Positions 1 through 10,839 of a DNA stretch of 64,000 bases are shown in pieces (position 1 is the stretch's first letter; every line of letters starts with the position of its first letter). Source of the stretch: Phytophthora quininea (taxonomy: Eukaryota; Oomycota; Peronosporomycetes; Peronosporales; Peronosporaceae); the NCBI GenBank assembly GCA_011947345.1, contig JAAVTG010000057.1:310001-374000 (forward strand). Direction: 5' to 3'. A program made the translations under genes and the position numbers. Below the pieces are notes generated by a model, which was not told where the DNA came from, searched no databases, and saw only the letters and a program-made list of their open reading frames with translations.

Positions 1-63
1 CTGCCAGGTCGAGCAGTTGACTGCAGTGGAAGCCTGCTGACACCGTCCCATTCGTTTTCTTCA

Positions 64-192
64 TCAATGGCCACAGCCGTTCACGTTGACCAGGTACTTG
101 CCGTTGGAAGTTACCACACCAAGCATGTTCATTCCTGCATCGTTCTTGTCGTTCAAAGGTTTCGTGCGGCTGGCAACACCGGAAGGTTGCCT
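64..192 (-). CDS. possible C-terminal remnant of an unidentified gene
   Basis: A 42-codon open stretch on the minus strand ends at a TGA at 64-66. It reads as a plausible compact protein tail (ending NGKYLVNVNGCGH). An in-frame stop at 193-195 closes it upstream, so it is either the last exon of a gene, cut by an intron or frame error, or chance. No start codon lies at its beginning and I recognise no family. Confidence 0.2.
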   Translation of the reverse strand, partial: RQPSGVASRTKPLNDKNDAGMNMLGVVTSNGKYLVNVNGCGH

Positions 193-276
193 TCAGCCTT
201 TGCCTAAGTGCTATTTGGGTGTATTTTTTAAGTACTTCTTATTTTAAAAAGCAGGCTGTTTCAGATTCGCAAAGCA

Positions 277-1729
277 ATGGTGGGCAAGACGTCGTCGTCT
301 CCGTCGGATGCGGCGCCGCCGTCCAAGAAGCGCAAGTCGTCGGCAGCTCCCGTGCCTCTGCTGATCTCCCAAGACGTCTCGGCCGACGACGTAGTGGACG
401 CGCACGAGCTGGTGACGCGCACAGACCTGCACAGCGCCAGCAAAGGCCGACAGCTTCTGACCTGGTTGCTGTACCCGGTCACTCCGGAGGAATTCTACGA
501 GAAGTACTGGGAAAAGAGACCTCTAGCCATTAAACGAAACTATCCCAGCTACTATGACGGCTGGTTCAGTCGCCAGAGATGGACAGGATCTTCAAGACGC
601 ACTCGCTAGAGTACGGACAAGACGTGGACCTGACCAAGTACGTGGACAACACTAGACACACGTTAAACCCGGACGGAGCTGCTACGGCCAAGCAGGTCTG
701 GGAGAACTTTGAAGACGGGTGCTCGGTGCGGCTACTGTGTCCTCAGAAGTTCTCAGACGATGTCTGGAAGCTACTGTCCGTACTCGAAGATGAGTGGGGC
801 TGCATGGCCGGTGCCAATACTTACCTGACGCCGAAGAACACGCAGGGCTTTGCGCCGCATTTCGACGATATTGAAGCCTTCTTGCTGCAGACAGAAGGCA
901 CCAAACACTGGAAAGTGTATCCACCTCTGATCGAGAGCGAGATGCTGGCGAGGTATCCCAGTGGGAACTACAAGCCTGAAGAGCTGGGGAATCCCATGCT
1001 AGAGGTGGATCTGGAAGAAGGCGATCTGCTGTACTTCCCTAGAGGATTTATCCATCAAGCGAAGGCACACAAGGAGAAGCACTCGCTGCACTTGACCGTG
1101 TCGACTGGTCAGCAGAATTCGCTGGGCAACTTCCTCGAGGTGTTGATCCCTCAAGCTTTGGGCAGTGCTATCAATACTAACGTAGATCTGCGTCGCTCGT
1201 TGCCGCGTGATTACCTGGACTACATGGGTGTGATGCACTCGGATCGCGAAGGAGACCCAGAACGCAAATCCTTCGAAAACAAGCTCAAAGGTGCGCTGAA
1301 GGTGGTGCTCGGAGAAGCCATGACGATGCTGGACGCTGCGTCCGATCAAATGGCCAAGAACTTCCTGGTGGACCGCCTGCCGCCACCGCTCGAGGACGAA
1401 GAGGAGAACTGCACGAGTGACAACAGTCCGCTGCAGAAGATCACAGTCAACACGCAGCTGAAGCTGATCCGCCACGGCGTCGCACGCCTCGTGGTGGAGG
1501 AAGGTAAGGCGGTTCTGTATCATTGCCGCGAGAACTCGCGGATGCACCACGAAGTCCCCATCTCGCCGCTTGAGTTTGAGCTGGACGACGCCGAGAGCAT
1601 CGAGTTCATTCTGAACAGCTACCCGGACTACTTCGCGTTGGAGACATGCCCCACGAAGACCCTCAAGATCAAACTGAACTGGCCAAGGCACTGTACAAGG
1701 AAGGCATCCTGATGTTCCAGAAGTCATAA
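277..1729 (+). CDS. JmjC-domain ribosomal oxygenase (NO66/MINA-like)
   Basis: Probable Fe(II)/2-oxoglutarate-dependent protein hydroxylase of the NO66/MINA (RIOX) group, which in other eukaryotes hydroxylates histidines of ribosomal proteins in the nucleolus. The N-terminus is Lys/Arg-rich (PSKKRK, a likely nuclear signal), followed by the typical FYEKYWEKRPL entry to the JmjC fold. The iron-binding HxD is seen as PHFDDIEAF near 855-885, a 2-oxoglutarate lysine candidate lies in GTKHWKVY, and the distal histidine is in PRGFIHQA near 1040-1060. A C-terminal winged-helix-like region follows. The frame changes twice: near 571-578 (just before EMDRIFK) and near 1640-1650. The second change restores a tail ending in GILMFQKS with the TAA at 1727. 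Each is explained by one missing base. About 483 residues after repair, normal for the family. Start chosen at 277 because the basic N-terminus follows directly. Confidence 0.8.
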
Positions 1730-1793
1730 GGTCTTTCGAAATGAAATGTTAGCAGATCTCAATGTGTTAGGTCTGAGAGGCGTCTTTGGTAGC

Positions 1794-2791
1794 TCACGCT
1801 TTGGCACGGTCGATGGTCCTCGCAATTCCGTCGGCCACCTCTTCCGCAAACTGATAGAACACTCCATGCCCGGCCGTCTCGAAGAACAGCGTCTCGACAT
1901 GAGCCCCACTCAGTCGCTCCAGCAGCGTGACCGAGTTCTCGATCGGGATTAGCAGGTCTTGCATCCCGCCGACGATCAAGACCGGGAACCCGGACTTGGC
2001 CACAACCTGCAGCCTCTCGTCCGAGACAAAGTGCGTCAGACACGCGATGCCTTGCAGAAGCAACGCGTGCAGCGGTGGAAGCCGTTCTCGCACGGCGGGA
2101 CGGAGTGGAAGTTTTGCAGGATGTCGAGCACCGTCACGCCGTCCTGACCCTCAATGGGCTGGTCGAAGATGATGCTCGGGTAGAGTAGCTGCACGACGCT
2201 CTGCATGGACCCGGCCAACACTGTGCCAAGGAAGGGTTTCCACGCTCGAAGCTGTGGGTAGTACCGGCCTCGGGTCGTGACGATGAGGGACAAGGACTTG
2301 ACCCGTGCGGGCGCAAGTGCAGCCAACTCGATGGAGATCATGCCGCCCATGCTGGTGCCGGCCACGTGGGCTTTGTCCCAACCGAGGTAGTTCATGAGAC
2401 TCAGCGCGTCTTGGGCCATTTGGCTCGTGGTATAGCGCTCCCACGGCGCATCGGAGCCGCCGGATCCGCGGTTGTCGAAGCTCAGGATGTTGAGCTTCTT
2501 GCCGAGCTTCTTGGTGTTCCACTTCTCCAGCAGCAGGTCGATCAGCGGGGCCCAACCTTCCTTGGGCATGACGTAGGCCGAGATCAGCACCAAGTGCTCT
2601 TCAGGTAGCGCCTCACATTCTGGCTCGTCGGTACTGCACTGGATCGCATACTCGACCGTGAGGCCCGATGGCAGAGTCGCCTTCAGGTTGCGGTCCTTGG
2701 AGAAATGCTTGGACACCGACCCCAGCGCTTCCACGTGTCGGGTCGTGCGCAGACCCACGCCTTCTACGGTCGGAACTTGAGCGATCAACAT
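1794..2791 (-). CDS. alpha/beta hydrolase, tandem paralog 1
   Basis: Serine hydrolase of the alpha/beta-hydrolase fold, first of five related tandem genes. It shows the LSFDNRGSGGSD strand-loop, the nucleophile elbow GTSMGGMIS, an acid in GGMQDLLIP and the catalytic histidine in TAGHGVFYQF, so the triad is complete. The substrate is unknown; the family includes esterases, lipases and lactonases. The frame changes near 2085-2100, after which the C-terminal third (PPLHALLLQGIACLTHFV onward) continues in another frame and matches paralog 2 closely, so a single indel is the likely cause. Start at 2791 is chosen because it aligns with the start of paralog 2; an in-frame ATG at 2884 would add 31 residues with no counterpart there. 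No signal peptide is evident. Confidence 0.75.
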
Positions 2792-2963
2792 GGAAGACTT
2801 CTTGTTGGTTTGCGGGGTGAGTTGACTAATGAGCTGATCAGGCGACCGTACAAGATCATGAAGCTCCTCACGATTTGGATCCACTGCAGCGGCTGGTGAG
2901 TCCGCTCAGATCAAGCTCTTCATTAGCATTATACCGCAATGGAAGCTTTACTAGTGAACATAT

Positions 2964-3956
2964 TCACAATTTGGCGCGCTTGATGGTGCTTGCCAGTCCG
3001 TCCGCCACTTCCTCTGCAAACTGGAAGAAAACGCCGTGGCCTGCCTCCTCGAAGAAGAGCGTCTCGACGTTGTCGCCCTTCAGACGTTCGGCAAGAGCCA
3101 CCGAGTTCTCCGGCGGGATCAGGATGTCCTGCATGGCTCCGACGACCAACACAGGGAATCCCGACTGTGCGATCGCCTTCAGGCGCTCGTCCGAGACAAA
3201 GTGCGTCAGGCAGGCGACGCCCTGGGCGATCAGTGCGTGCAGCGGCGGGTAGTCGTGGTCCGACACCTTCGTCGCGTGGTATTTCGTCAGCACGCTCTGC
3301 ACCTTGACGTCTTGACACCCGTCGATGGGGTTGTTGAGGATTGACGTCGGATACAGCAGCTCTAGGATGCAGCTCATCGATCCGCCAAGCACAGAGCCGA
3401 GGAACGGCTTCCACATCCTCGGATGCGGCAGGTACTTGCCTCTGGTCGTGACCATCAGCGACAGCGACCGCACTCTCTCCGGAGCTGAGGACGCCAGTTC
3501 AATGGCGATCATGCCACCCATACTGCCGCCGAAGATGTGGGCCGAGTCCCATCCGACGTGGCTCATGAGGCTCAGCGTGTCCTGCGCCATTTGGCTGGTC
3601 GTGTACCTGCTCCAGGGCTTGTCGGAGCCGCCGGACCCGCGGTTGTCAAAGGTCAGCACCTTGAGCTTCTTGTGCTGCGTCTTGCTGTGCCATTTGCTCA
3701 GCAGGATGTCCAGCATCGGCGCCCAGCCCTCCTTGGTCATCATGAAGCCCGTGATGAGCACCACGCGCTCCTCCGGCAGAGTCTCGTCCTCCGGCTCATC
3801 CGAACTGCTGTGGATGGTGAACTCCACGTGCAGGCCCGTGGAGAGCGTCGTCGTCTGGCAGCGGTCCCGACTAAAGTACTTGCGTGTCGACTCCAGCGCC
3901 TTCACCTGCCGCTGGGTGCGCAGGCCCTCGCCATCGACCGTCCGCACGTCCTGCAT
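2964..3956 (-). CDS. alpha/beta hydrolase, tandem paralog 2 (intact)
   Basis: The only uninterrupted single-exon member of the five-gene array, 330 residues. It has LTFDNRGSGGSD, nucleophile elbow GGSMGGMIAIEL, acid in GAMQDILIP and histidine in EAGHGVFFQF. A cap-like insert lies between the elbow and the acid. It is closest to paralog 1 (shared phrases such as CLTHFVSDERL and EEVADG). It lies head-to-tail with its neighbours and the intergenic gaps in the array are only about 70-170 bp. No transmembrane segment or signal peptide is visible, so a cytosolic enzyme is likely. Substrate cannot be inferred. Confidence 0.85.
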   Translation of the reverse strand: MQDVRTVDGEGLRTQRQVKALESTRKYFSRDRCQTTTLSTGLHVEFTIHSSSDEPEDETLPEERVVLITGFMMTKEGWAPMLDILLSKWHSKTQHKKLKVLTFDNRGSGGSDKPWSRYTTSQMAQDTLSLMSHVGWDSAHIFGGSMGGMIAIELASSAPERVRSLSLMVTTRGKYLPHPRMWKPFLGSVLGGSMSCILELLYPTSILNNPIDGCQDVKVQSVLTKYHATKVSDHDYPPLHALIAQGVACLTHFVSDERLKAIAQSGFPVLVVGAMQDILIPPENSVALAERLKGDNVETLFFEEAGHGVFFQFAEEVADGLASTIKRAKL

Positions 3957-4076
3957 CGAGAGGTCAACTTGGAATCTGTCTGCGACGTGTGGAAGAAATC
4001 ATCCTGTGGCCATCATCAATGCTTTGAAGGCAACATCATCATTCTGCAGGACATTGCAGGACGATCATTGCTTTTC

Positions 4077-5046
4077 CTAGACTGCCTTTGCGGGTCCGCG
4101 CTGCACGACCTCCATAACGTTGCTGGCGATCTTGTCCATGTGCTGAATGAAGCATGCGTGGCCGGCGTCCTCGTAGAGCACAACGTTGGTGTGGTCGCTC
4201 TGCAGGACCTCCTTCAAGTGAAGATGGTGCGAGACGTTGATGCACTGGTCAAATTGTGCTCCGACGACGAGGATCGGGAAGCCTCGGTCGCGGATCCGGC
4301 GCAGGTCGTCGTCCGGCACTCGGTGCGACACCAGCGCGGCCGTCTGGCCGAGAGCTCCAGACCAGGACGAGATCGTCACCTTCGCCGTGGCCTCCTTGTG
4401 GTACTTGGCATACACGTCCCGCAGCGTGCCGTCGCCGTGCTTCGTGTCGAGGAAAGCTGCCGGATACAGGAACGACAGGATGGCGTTCGTGATCTTGTCC
4501 GGGTCCGACGACACCATCGTGGTGAGGATCCCAGGGTACGTCGAGATGTCGGGGTGAACGCTGCCGACGTCGTGACCAGCAGTGACAGCGACTGCACTCG
4601 GTCCAGAGCCGCGAGCGCGATCTCCTGCGCGATCATGCCGCCTAAACTGACACCTGCAAAGTGAGCAGTCTTCCAGCCGATGCCATCGAGCAGCGCCAAC
4701 GTGTCTTGAGCCATCCCCGACGTCGAGTACCTCCCAAAAGGAGCGTCCGTGGCCCGACGCCGCGGTTGTCCAGCGTCAAGACCTTGAGGGTCTTGTTCGG
4801 GTACGTCTTCTCCCATTGAGTGAGGAGGGCGTCGACCAGAGGTGCCCACTCCTCCTTGCGGTAGCCGTAGCCCATCGTCAACACCAACCTCGTCTCGTCT
4901 TCAGGGCTGCCATTGCCGACCTCCTGGATGAGGAACCCCATGGTGATACCAGTCGACACCTTGAGCTTCTGGACCGTGTCGGCGGTGTACGCTCGAGACG
5001 CAGCGTACTTGGACTGCATGTGTTGTTCCAGTCGTGAAAGAACCAT
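4077..5046 (-). CDS. alpha/beta hydrolase, tandem paralog 3, two frame breaks
   Basis: Third member of the array, read in three frames. The N-terminus (from ATG at 5046) carries LTLDNRGVG, the middle carries the nucleophile elbow GVSLGGMIAQEI near 4640, and the C-terminal part carries the acid loop VVGAQFDQ and histidine in DAGHACFIQH. Frame changes lie near 4740-4750 and near 4520-4560. Each can be explained by a one-base change, and conservation continues on both sides. It is the most diverged copy: the elbow has SLGG instead of SMGG and the region after the histidine differs. If the breaks are real it is a pseudogene; the intact triad argues for sequence errors. Confidence 0.65.
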
Positions 5047-5137
5047 CTTGACCTGTGAAGCAAATCGCTAAATGAGAGGAGAAGGGCATTGCAGTCACTG
5101 CAACATGGTCAGGTATCCGTGCAAAGTGGGACCGAAA

Positions 5138-6241
5138 TCACGCTGCAGCTCGATCCCGTGCAGGTTCTTGACGTCGGTCGAAGCTTTCACGGTCTCGACG
5201 GATCATGCTCAGCAACGCGTCGACGACCTCGTCCGCAAACTGGCAGGCTGCATCGTGTCCGCCATTGTTGAAGAGCAGTATTCGTACATGGTCTCCTGGT
5301 ATTTGCTCCTTCAAAACGATCGACTCGCTTACAGGGATGACAATGTCCTGCATGCCACTGACAATCAGGACGGGAAAACCGGCGTCGTTGATGGCCCGCA
5401 GTCGCTCGTCCGGCACGAAATGCGTTTGGGCAGCGGAGGCCTGTCCAAAGAGACCAGCGAAGCCTGGTCGGGGCCACTGCTTGACGAACGACTTGTACAT
5501 CCGCACCAGCACATTTCGTATACTCTCGCAAGTCTCAGCTATCTGGCTGTGGAGGAACTCGTCAGTGTAGAGCATGTCGACGACGCTATTCGCCTTGCCT
5601 GCTGCAGTCAGTGAGAAGACGTTGCGCAGCATCAACAGCCGAGAGCGAGGGTCCGCCGTGTAGTGCCCTCGACTCGTCGAAAGGAGCGACAGCGAGTCAA
5701 CGCGTTGCGGTGCAAGTACCGCAAGTTCCATCGAGATCATCCCGCCCATACTACAGAGCAAGAACGGTTAGCCTCGCTCCCAGTTGGTTTTGAATACCAT
5801 GACAACCTACCTGACGCCAATAATGTGTGCGGTTTTCCAGTCGAGGTGATCCATCAACGCCAGCACGTCTTCCGCCATTTGGCGTGTCGTGTATCTCCAG
5901 AACGGCGAGTCCGAACCGCCAAAGCCGCGATTGTCCAAGGCGAGACAATTCAGACGTCTTTGCTCCTTCCACTTGGACGTCAAGGTCTCAATGAATTGTG
6001 CGTAGGTGTCTTTGGGCTGCATGAAGCCTGGGATCAACACGATGCGGTCTTCAGTCATAGAGGAGTCGCTGCCAATCGAGTGCACGATGTATTCGACAGT
6101 GATGCCCGTGGAAATGGCGACGCGATGGCATTTCTCCTTGACGAAGTACTTGGGCGCTGCGTACATCGCATCAACCTGCTTCTGCGTTGATAGGACCATG
6201 GACGACTGATACTTGTCTTGCAAATTGCGAACTGCCTGCAA
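5138..6241 (-). CDS. alpha/beta hydrolase, tandem paralog 4, two exons
   Basis: Fourth member, with a real intron at 5751-5810 (60 nt) on the minus strand. The donor is GTAGGT, there is a CTAAC-type branch sequence in the 3' half, and the acceptor is TGTAG. Splicing joins V-S-M-G-G, so the intron splits the serine codon of the nucleophile elbow (GVSMGGMISME). Exon 1 carries LALDNRGFGGSD; exon 2 carries the acid in SGMQDIVIP and a histidine in NGGHDAACQF. About 347 residues. A second in-frame ATG at 6196 is also possible as start. Paralogs 2 and 5 are contiguous at this position, so the intron is specific to this copy within the array. Confidence 0.8.
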
Positions 6242-6314
6242 AGTGCTCGACTAGCACGAGGAATGATTGCAACTTGCTTCAAGGTGGTCAAGGACATGCA
6301 AAGTTGTTGCATCG

Positions 6315-7342
6315 CTAGATGGACTCTGCTCTACGGATTGTGGCTACGATATCTGCAGCGATTTCGTCAAGGTACTGGATGAATGCGCCGTGACCAGCGT
6401 CTTCATACATTACCATGGTGGTGTGTTGACTAGCCAGCAAATTGTGAAGTGTTTGGGTCTCTCGTGCTGGGATCACAACGTCTTTCGCTCCTCCGATGAT
6501 GAGGATTGGGAACTGCTGGTCGCGGATGGCTCGAAGTCGTTCGTCCGACACGAAATGGGAAATCACAGCAGACCCCTGACCCATGAAGCCAAACAGACGA
6601 GGAACCTCGCGGTTCTCCACGAGATACTTGTGCACTTCAAACAATGCCTCGTACACACTACGAGAGTCGCTCTCCATTTCCTGAGAAAGAAACTTGGGTG
6701 GGTAGAGTACTACTAGGAGGTTGTGGGTCTCTAGATCGACGTCGCTATGGTCGAGGGTTCTTGTCATCGGCAGCAGCCCGTTGCAAACTGGCACGTAGCG
6801 TCCTCGAGTCGTACACAGCAACGAGAGCGACTTGACTCGTTCCGGTGCCAAGTTCACCAGCTCCAGCGAAATCATTCCGCCCATGCTGTAGCCGACGACG
6901 TGAACTTTTCCCAGTTGAGATGGTCCAGCAGTATTAGCACGTCTTCAGCCATGTTGCTGGTCGTGTATGGACCGATCGGCGACGTGGAGCCTCCAACGCC
7001 GCGATTGTCGAAGGTCAAAATGCGAAGACGTTTATTCGTCGATAGTTCTCCCCATTGACGTAGCATGGTCTCGATTGTCGGAGTCCACGTCTCTTTCGTG
7101 TTGAGAAACCCCATCACCAGCACAACTCGAACCTCATTGCCACTCTGTTCCTCTGTAGATGGCTCCCACACAAGAGGGTGTTGATGCAACACAAACTCCA
7201 GGATGATTCCGGCGCGAGTTCTCACTCGTCGAACATGGCTGTGGTTGAAGTGGTACGGTGCCGTGTATGCTACTTCGAGGTGTCGCTGCAGTCGGAAGCC
7301 TGAACGGCCTAACGAAGCGGATGTGGCCGTCGTGCGAGACAT
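6315..7342 (-). CDS. alpha/beta hydrolase, tandem paralog 5
   Basis: Fifth member of the array. The N-terminal part has LTFDNRGVGGST; the C-terminal part has the elbow MGGMISLEL, the acid in GGAKDVVIP and histidine in DAGHGAFIQY. The two parts are in different frames with the change near 6905-6915. One missing base there makes the protein run through NWEKVHVVGYSMGG, matching the paralogs. The start at 7342 gives a length (about 342 residues) like the others; the frame stays open upstream to an ATG at 7465 without similarity to the paralogs. Substrate unknown. Confidence 0.7.
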
Positions 7343-7465
7343 TGGCGAGGAGATGCTTGGTACACTGCAATTCCGATAGTGATGGAAGCAGTTAGCTTTT
7401 TGTGGCGTTGTCATGCGCTTCTCCTGCAGTGATGTCATGGTAATTCTCACCGATGTCACCAACAA

Positions 7466-7800
7466 GAATGTTCGTCTTCTCTTCGAGAACTGAACGTGAC
7501 GACAGCGCCAAGGAAACTCCTCTGGGCAACAGGAATTGCGCTAGTTTAAAAGACTTTGACATTGCCCCCATGTGAGGGGACCTGTAAAATGATGAAGTAT
7601 GTCATCACGCTGTGAACAACGCAGCTTCGAGGCTAATTTGCCATGACACGACCGCTAACCAGCCCCAATGTCTGTGAGCACCGATAGCGGAGCTCCCAAC
7701 TCGTGTTCGTTGCAGCAAGCAAAAGCAGATCAATACAAAAGGAACAACGCTATTTGAATTTAAAGCTGACTCCGAGACTTACATGACAACGGCCCAAGCT
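7466..7800. other. intergenic, nothing recognised
   Basis: AT-richer sequence between the 5' end of the hydrolase array and the 3' end of the transporter. No coding potential, repeat or RNA gene seen. Confidence 0.5.
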
Positions 7801-9905
7801 TTAGACCGCAGCCTCGGAAGTGCGTGCAGACGAAGGTTTGTCCCCCGCAGCGGGTTGGTCTCGTAGTATTTGCACTGCTTCCTCAATGGGGATGGAAGGG
7901 TTGCCGCCAACCAGGCGCTTGATGAGGTTCGTCGCGGCGATCAAGTCGTGCACTCGGCTCTTGGCGTCGGCGATGGCGAAGCGCACTTTACGCACCGCCA
8001 GCTTCTCCTGCGTGTCGGACATGACTTGGATCGTCGTCGCGTCCATGTCGTTCATGTTGCGTGCGTCCAACACGACACCACGCGTTGCAATGCCCGCCGT
8101 CTGCAGCCGCACCATTTCCCGTTCGATAGCGAGTGATACGCGCTCGCAGTTGGCAAAGTACAGGGCTTTGCACACGCAGAGCGATGACGTCGTGCAGACT
8201 GCTCGCCTCCGGGAACAGCTCGCGGTCGACGAAGTTGCCGTTGTCGAGCTCGCCCAGGAATGTCACGGGGACACCTTGGTCTTCCACATGAGAGCGAGAA
8301 TCGAGCAGACAATGGACGCGATCAGGCCGTCAAGCACTCCAAGTCCCAGCGTGAGGATAAACGACAACGTCCACACAAAGAACTCGTCGCGCTTGACTCG
8401 GTAGAGCCACTTGGCCTCCTTGAACTCGACCAGCGACCAGCCCGCTACGATAATGATCGACGCCAGTGTGGCGCTCGGGAGGTAGTACAGCGTGCCCGTG
8501 AGCGTGTACAAGGACAAAATGACGATCAGGCACGTGATGATCGACGCCAGTTGCGTGTGGGCGTTGAGCAAGTTCACCGCCGTCCGTGACATACCACCAG
8601 TAGGCGGCATGGCCTGGAAAACCCGGCAACGATGCTGGCGGCTCCGAGGCCCGTGAGTTCCTGGTCGGTGTTGATGTCTTCGCCACGTTGGATCGCCAGA
8701 CGCTTGGCCATGGCGATACTCGACAAGAAGACCACCACCACCACCGTCAGCGCATGGTACAAGATGTTGCCGAACTTGTCACCAGGGATGAGGTGCGACG
8801 TAAAGCCATACCACGGCACCTCCGGAGACGGAAAGCCACCGGGGATTGTTCCCGTGAGCTTCAAATGCGACGACCCCAACTCATAGCCGACGATGCCGCC
8901 GAAGATGCAGACGACCAACGGACCCAAGTCGCACAATGTACGGGCGAGGAAGATGAGGATCAGCATCGCTTTCGACTTGGGTTTGGGCTGGTCTTGGCGA
9001 CGCTTTTCATCTCCTTCAGAAACGCCTTCTTTCTGACGAGCAGCGTAGTCAGCTTCCATGCTCACGTACTGCTGGTCAGTGAGTGAGAAGCCATGACTGT
9101 GGATGGTGTGGGTCTCGGCTCCGTTGGTCTGCACCGGAGTGAGGATCATCTCCTCGTCGTCCTTGGCCTCGTCCTTTGGCGACTCGAAGAGCTGCATGAG
9201 CACAGGCCCCGGGAAGAATTTCTTCTTGATGATCTTGACCGCGAACAGGTAGACGATCGAGATGGCGGCGACTGCAAAGGCCGTCATGTTAGTGCTGCCG
9301 ATGTGGTTGAAGATCTGGTACACCGTCTGCGGCGGGTAGTCCTGCGACGGGAACTTGATGCCAAGTGCGTTCGAGAACTGGGACAGCATGATGAGCAGGC
9401 CGCCGGCCGAGATGAAGCCGCCCATGACCGGCCGCGAGAAGAAGTCGGCGAGTTGGCTCAAGTTGAGAATTCGGACGAGCAGCAGGATGACGCCGCTTAG
9501 GAAGGCCATCATGACGCCCGTGGCCACGCGCTCGTCCTTGTCGTCGATATCCTCGAGGATGGTGCCGACCAGCAGCGAGACTTCGGACCCGCTGGCCACC
9601 GACAGCACCGTGCTGGACCCGAAGATGGCGTAGATCAACGGGGCCGTGGCCGCCGTGTACAGGCCGTGGTGGGCCGGCACGTTCATGATGGTAGACAAGG
9701 ACACCTCCTGCGGGATCAACATCATGGCGACGGTGATGCCGGCCACAATGTCGAACTTGAGGTCCTTGGCGACGCTGTAGTGTGGCAGCCAATGGAGAAT
9801 CGGGGCGATGTCTTTGGCGCGTTGCTTCCACGACTTCTTGGGTAGTGCGAAGCGTTCGCTTGGGGTGCCAGGGTAGCACCCGAGGAAGTTGTTAATCCAC
9901 GACAT
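7801..9905 (-). CDS. SulP-family anion (sulfate) transporter with STAS domain
   Basis: Multi-spanning plasma-membrane anion transporter of the SulP/SLC26 family. The N-terminal half shows the family signature with DIVAGITVAMMLIPQ and the amphipathic LPHY segment, then about ten hydrophobic spans. A charged loop (roughly residues 230-330) separates two membrane blocks. The C-terminal STAS domain is seen at 7801-8175 with VVLDARNMNDMDATTIQ. Three frame changes are needed: near 8610-8625 (the ORF leaves GAASIVAGF; a missing T in a T-run restores it), near 8265-8280, and near 8165-8180 just before KALYFANC. The start ATG at 9905 (MSWINN) is preferred because the 47 residues encoded upstream to 10046 look unlike coding sequence. 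Length about 700 residues, normal for the family. Sulfate is the commonest substrate; bicarbonate or molybdate cannot be excluded. Confidence 0.8.
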
Positions 9906-10839
9906 CTCGGTGGTCAAGGCGACTGGCGAAACGGGGTGGGGACTTGTGCCGGGCGGTGCCAAATGGAAAGTGAGAGAGACCAATGTGACTGGAGACTCGC
10001 CAGTCAAGTCCTCCTTGACAGGCAATTTGACGGCACCGCAGTTCATGCCGACAAGGCTGTCCGTGGGGTCGTGATTGGGACTGCAGGACCAATGCTAACG
10101 GCGAACCGAGGCGTGTCAAAACAATACGAGTGCGCAAAAGGGACGAGAAGGTCGAGGATCCGGCGGGACACAGAGAGCACTGCAACGTACTTCAGTCCAT
10201 CATCCCGGTTGCGCGGATTGAATCGAGGCTCGGTCTCTGAGCCAAGCCTCGTAAGTGCTGCTTAGCTTGCTTGGATACGGTTTGCTGTCTGTGCTGTACC
10301 TCACGACTACGATCGTACTTGTTGTGCATCACAGCAAGTGCAGCAGTGCCCTTTAGTTGTTAGTCGATAGCACGAAGCAGAAACGCGCTTCAGAAAACCT
10401 GACACGGATAACTGTGGCTAACAGTGTCAGGATCTGGTTCGAGCAGAAGTCATCGTCGAAGTGTTCCGTCTCGTTGACGACAACTTTTGGTCGGCAATGA
10501 TAAACGCGACTGCAGAAACTTTCAGCGCGATTTGGGGAAGTCAAAGAAGGTGCTCATGTGGTATTGATAATGGAGACGCTGCATTCACATTTTTTGTTGT
10601 TGTTCCTGATGAACTTCGACAACATTTAGACGAACTGTTAAAAAATAGTTTTGTCCAATCAAATCTTCGCGTAGACCCACTTTTGGCAATACATTGTATA
10701 AACCTAAACACTCCGACGGATCCTGACATATATTTGTCGGACCAAAAACATGTATACCGGCATCCACCGCTTAGTACTGCTACAATTTATAGATAGAAAA
10801 GGTGATGTCTGCCGCGCACCGTTAATCACGAGAGAATGC
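9906..10839. other. intergenic, nothing recognised
   Basis: Upstream region of the transporter and start of the repeat-rich block. A 111-codon open frame at 10461-10796 (+) has no recognisable domain and is not called as a gene. Confidence 0.4.

Noticed and set aside
999..1727. 242-codon antisense frame over the JmjC gene
   Set aside because: Shadow of a GC-rich coding region; the sense strand has the JmjC motifs.
10461..10796. 111-codon open frame upstream of the copia fragment
   Set aside because: No recognisable domain and repeat-like surroundings; insufficient to call a gene.
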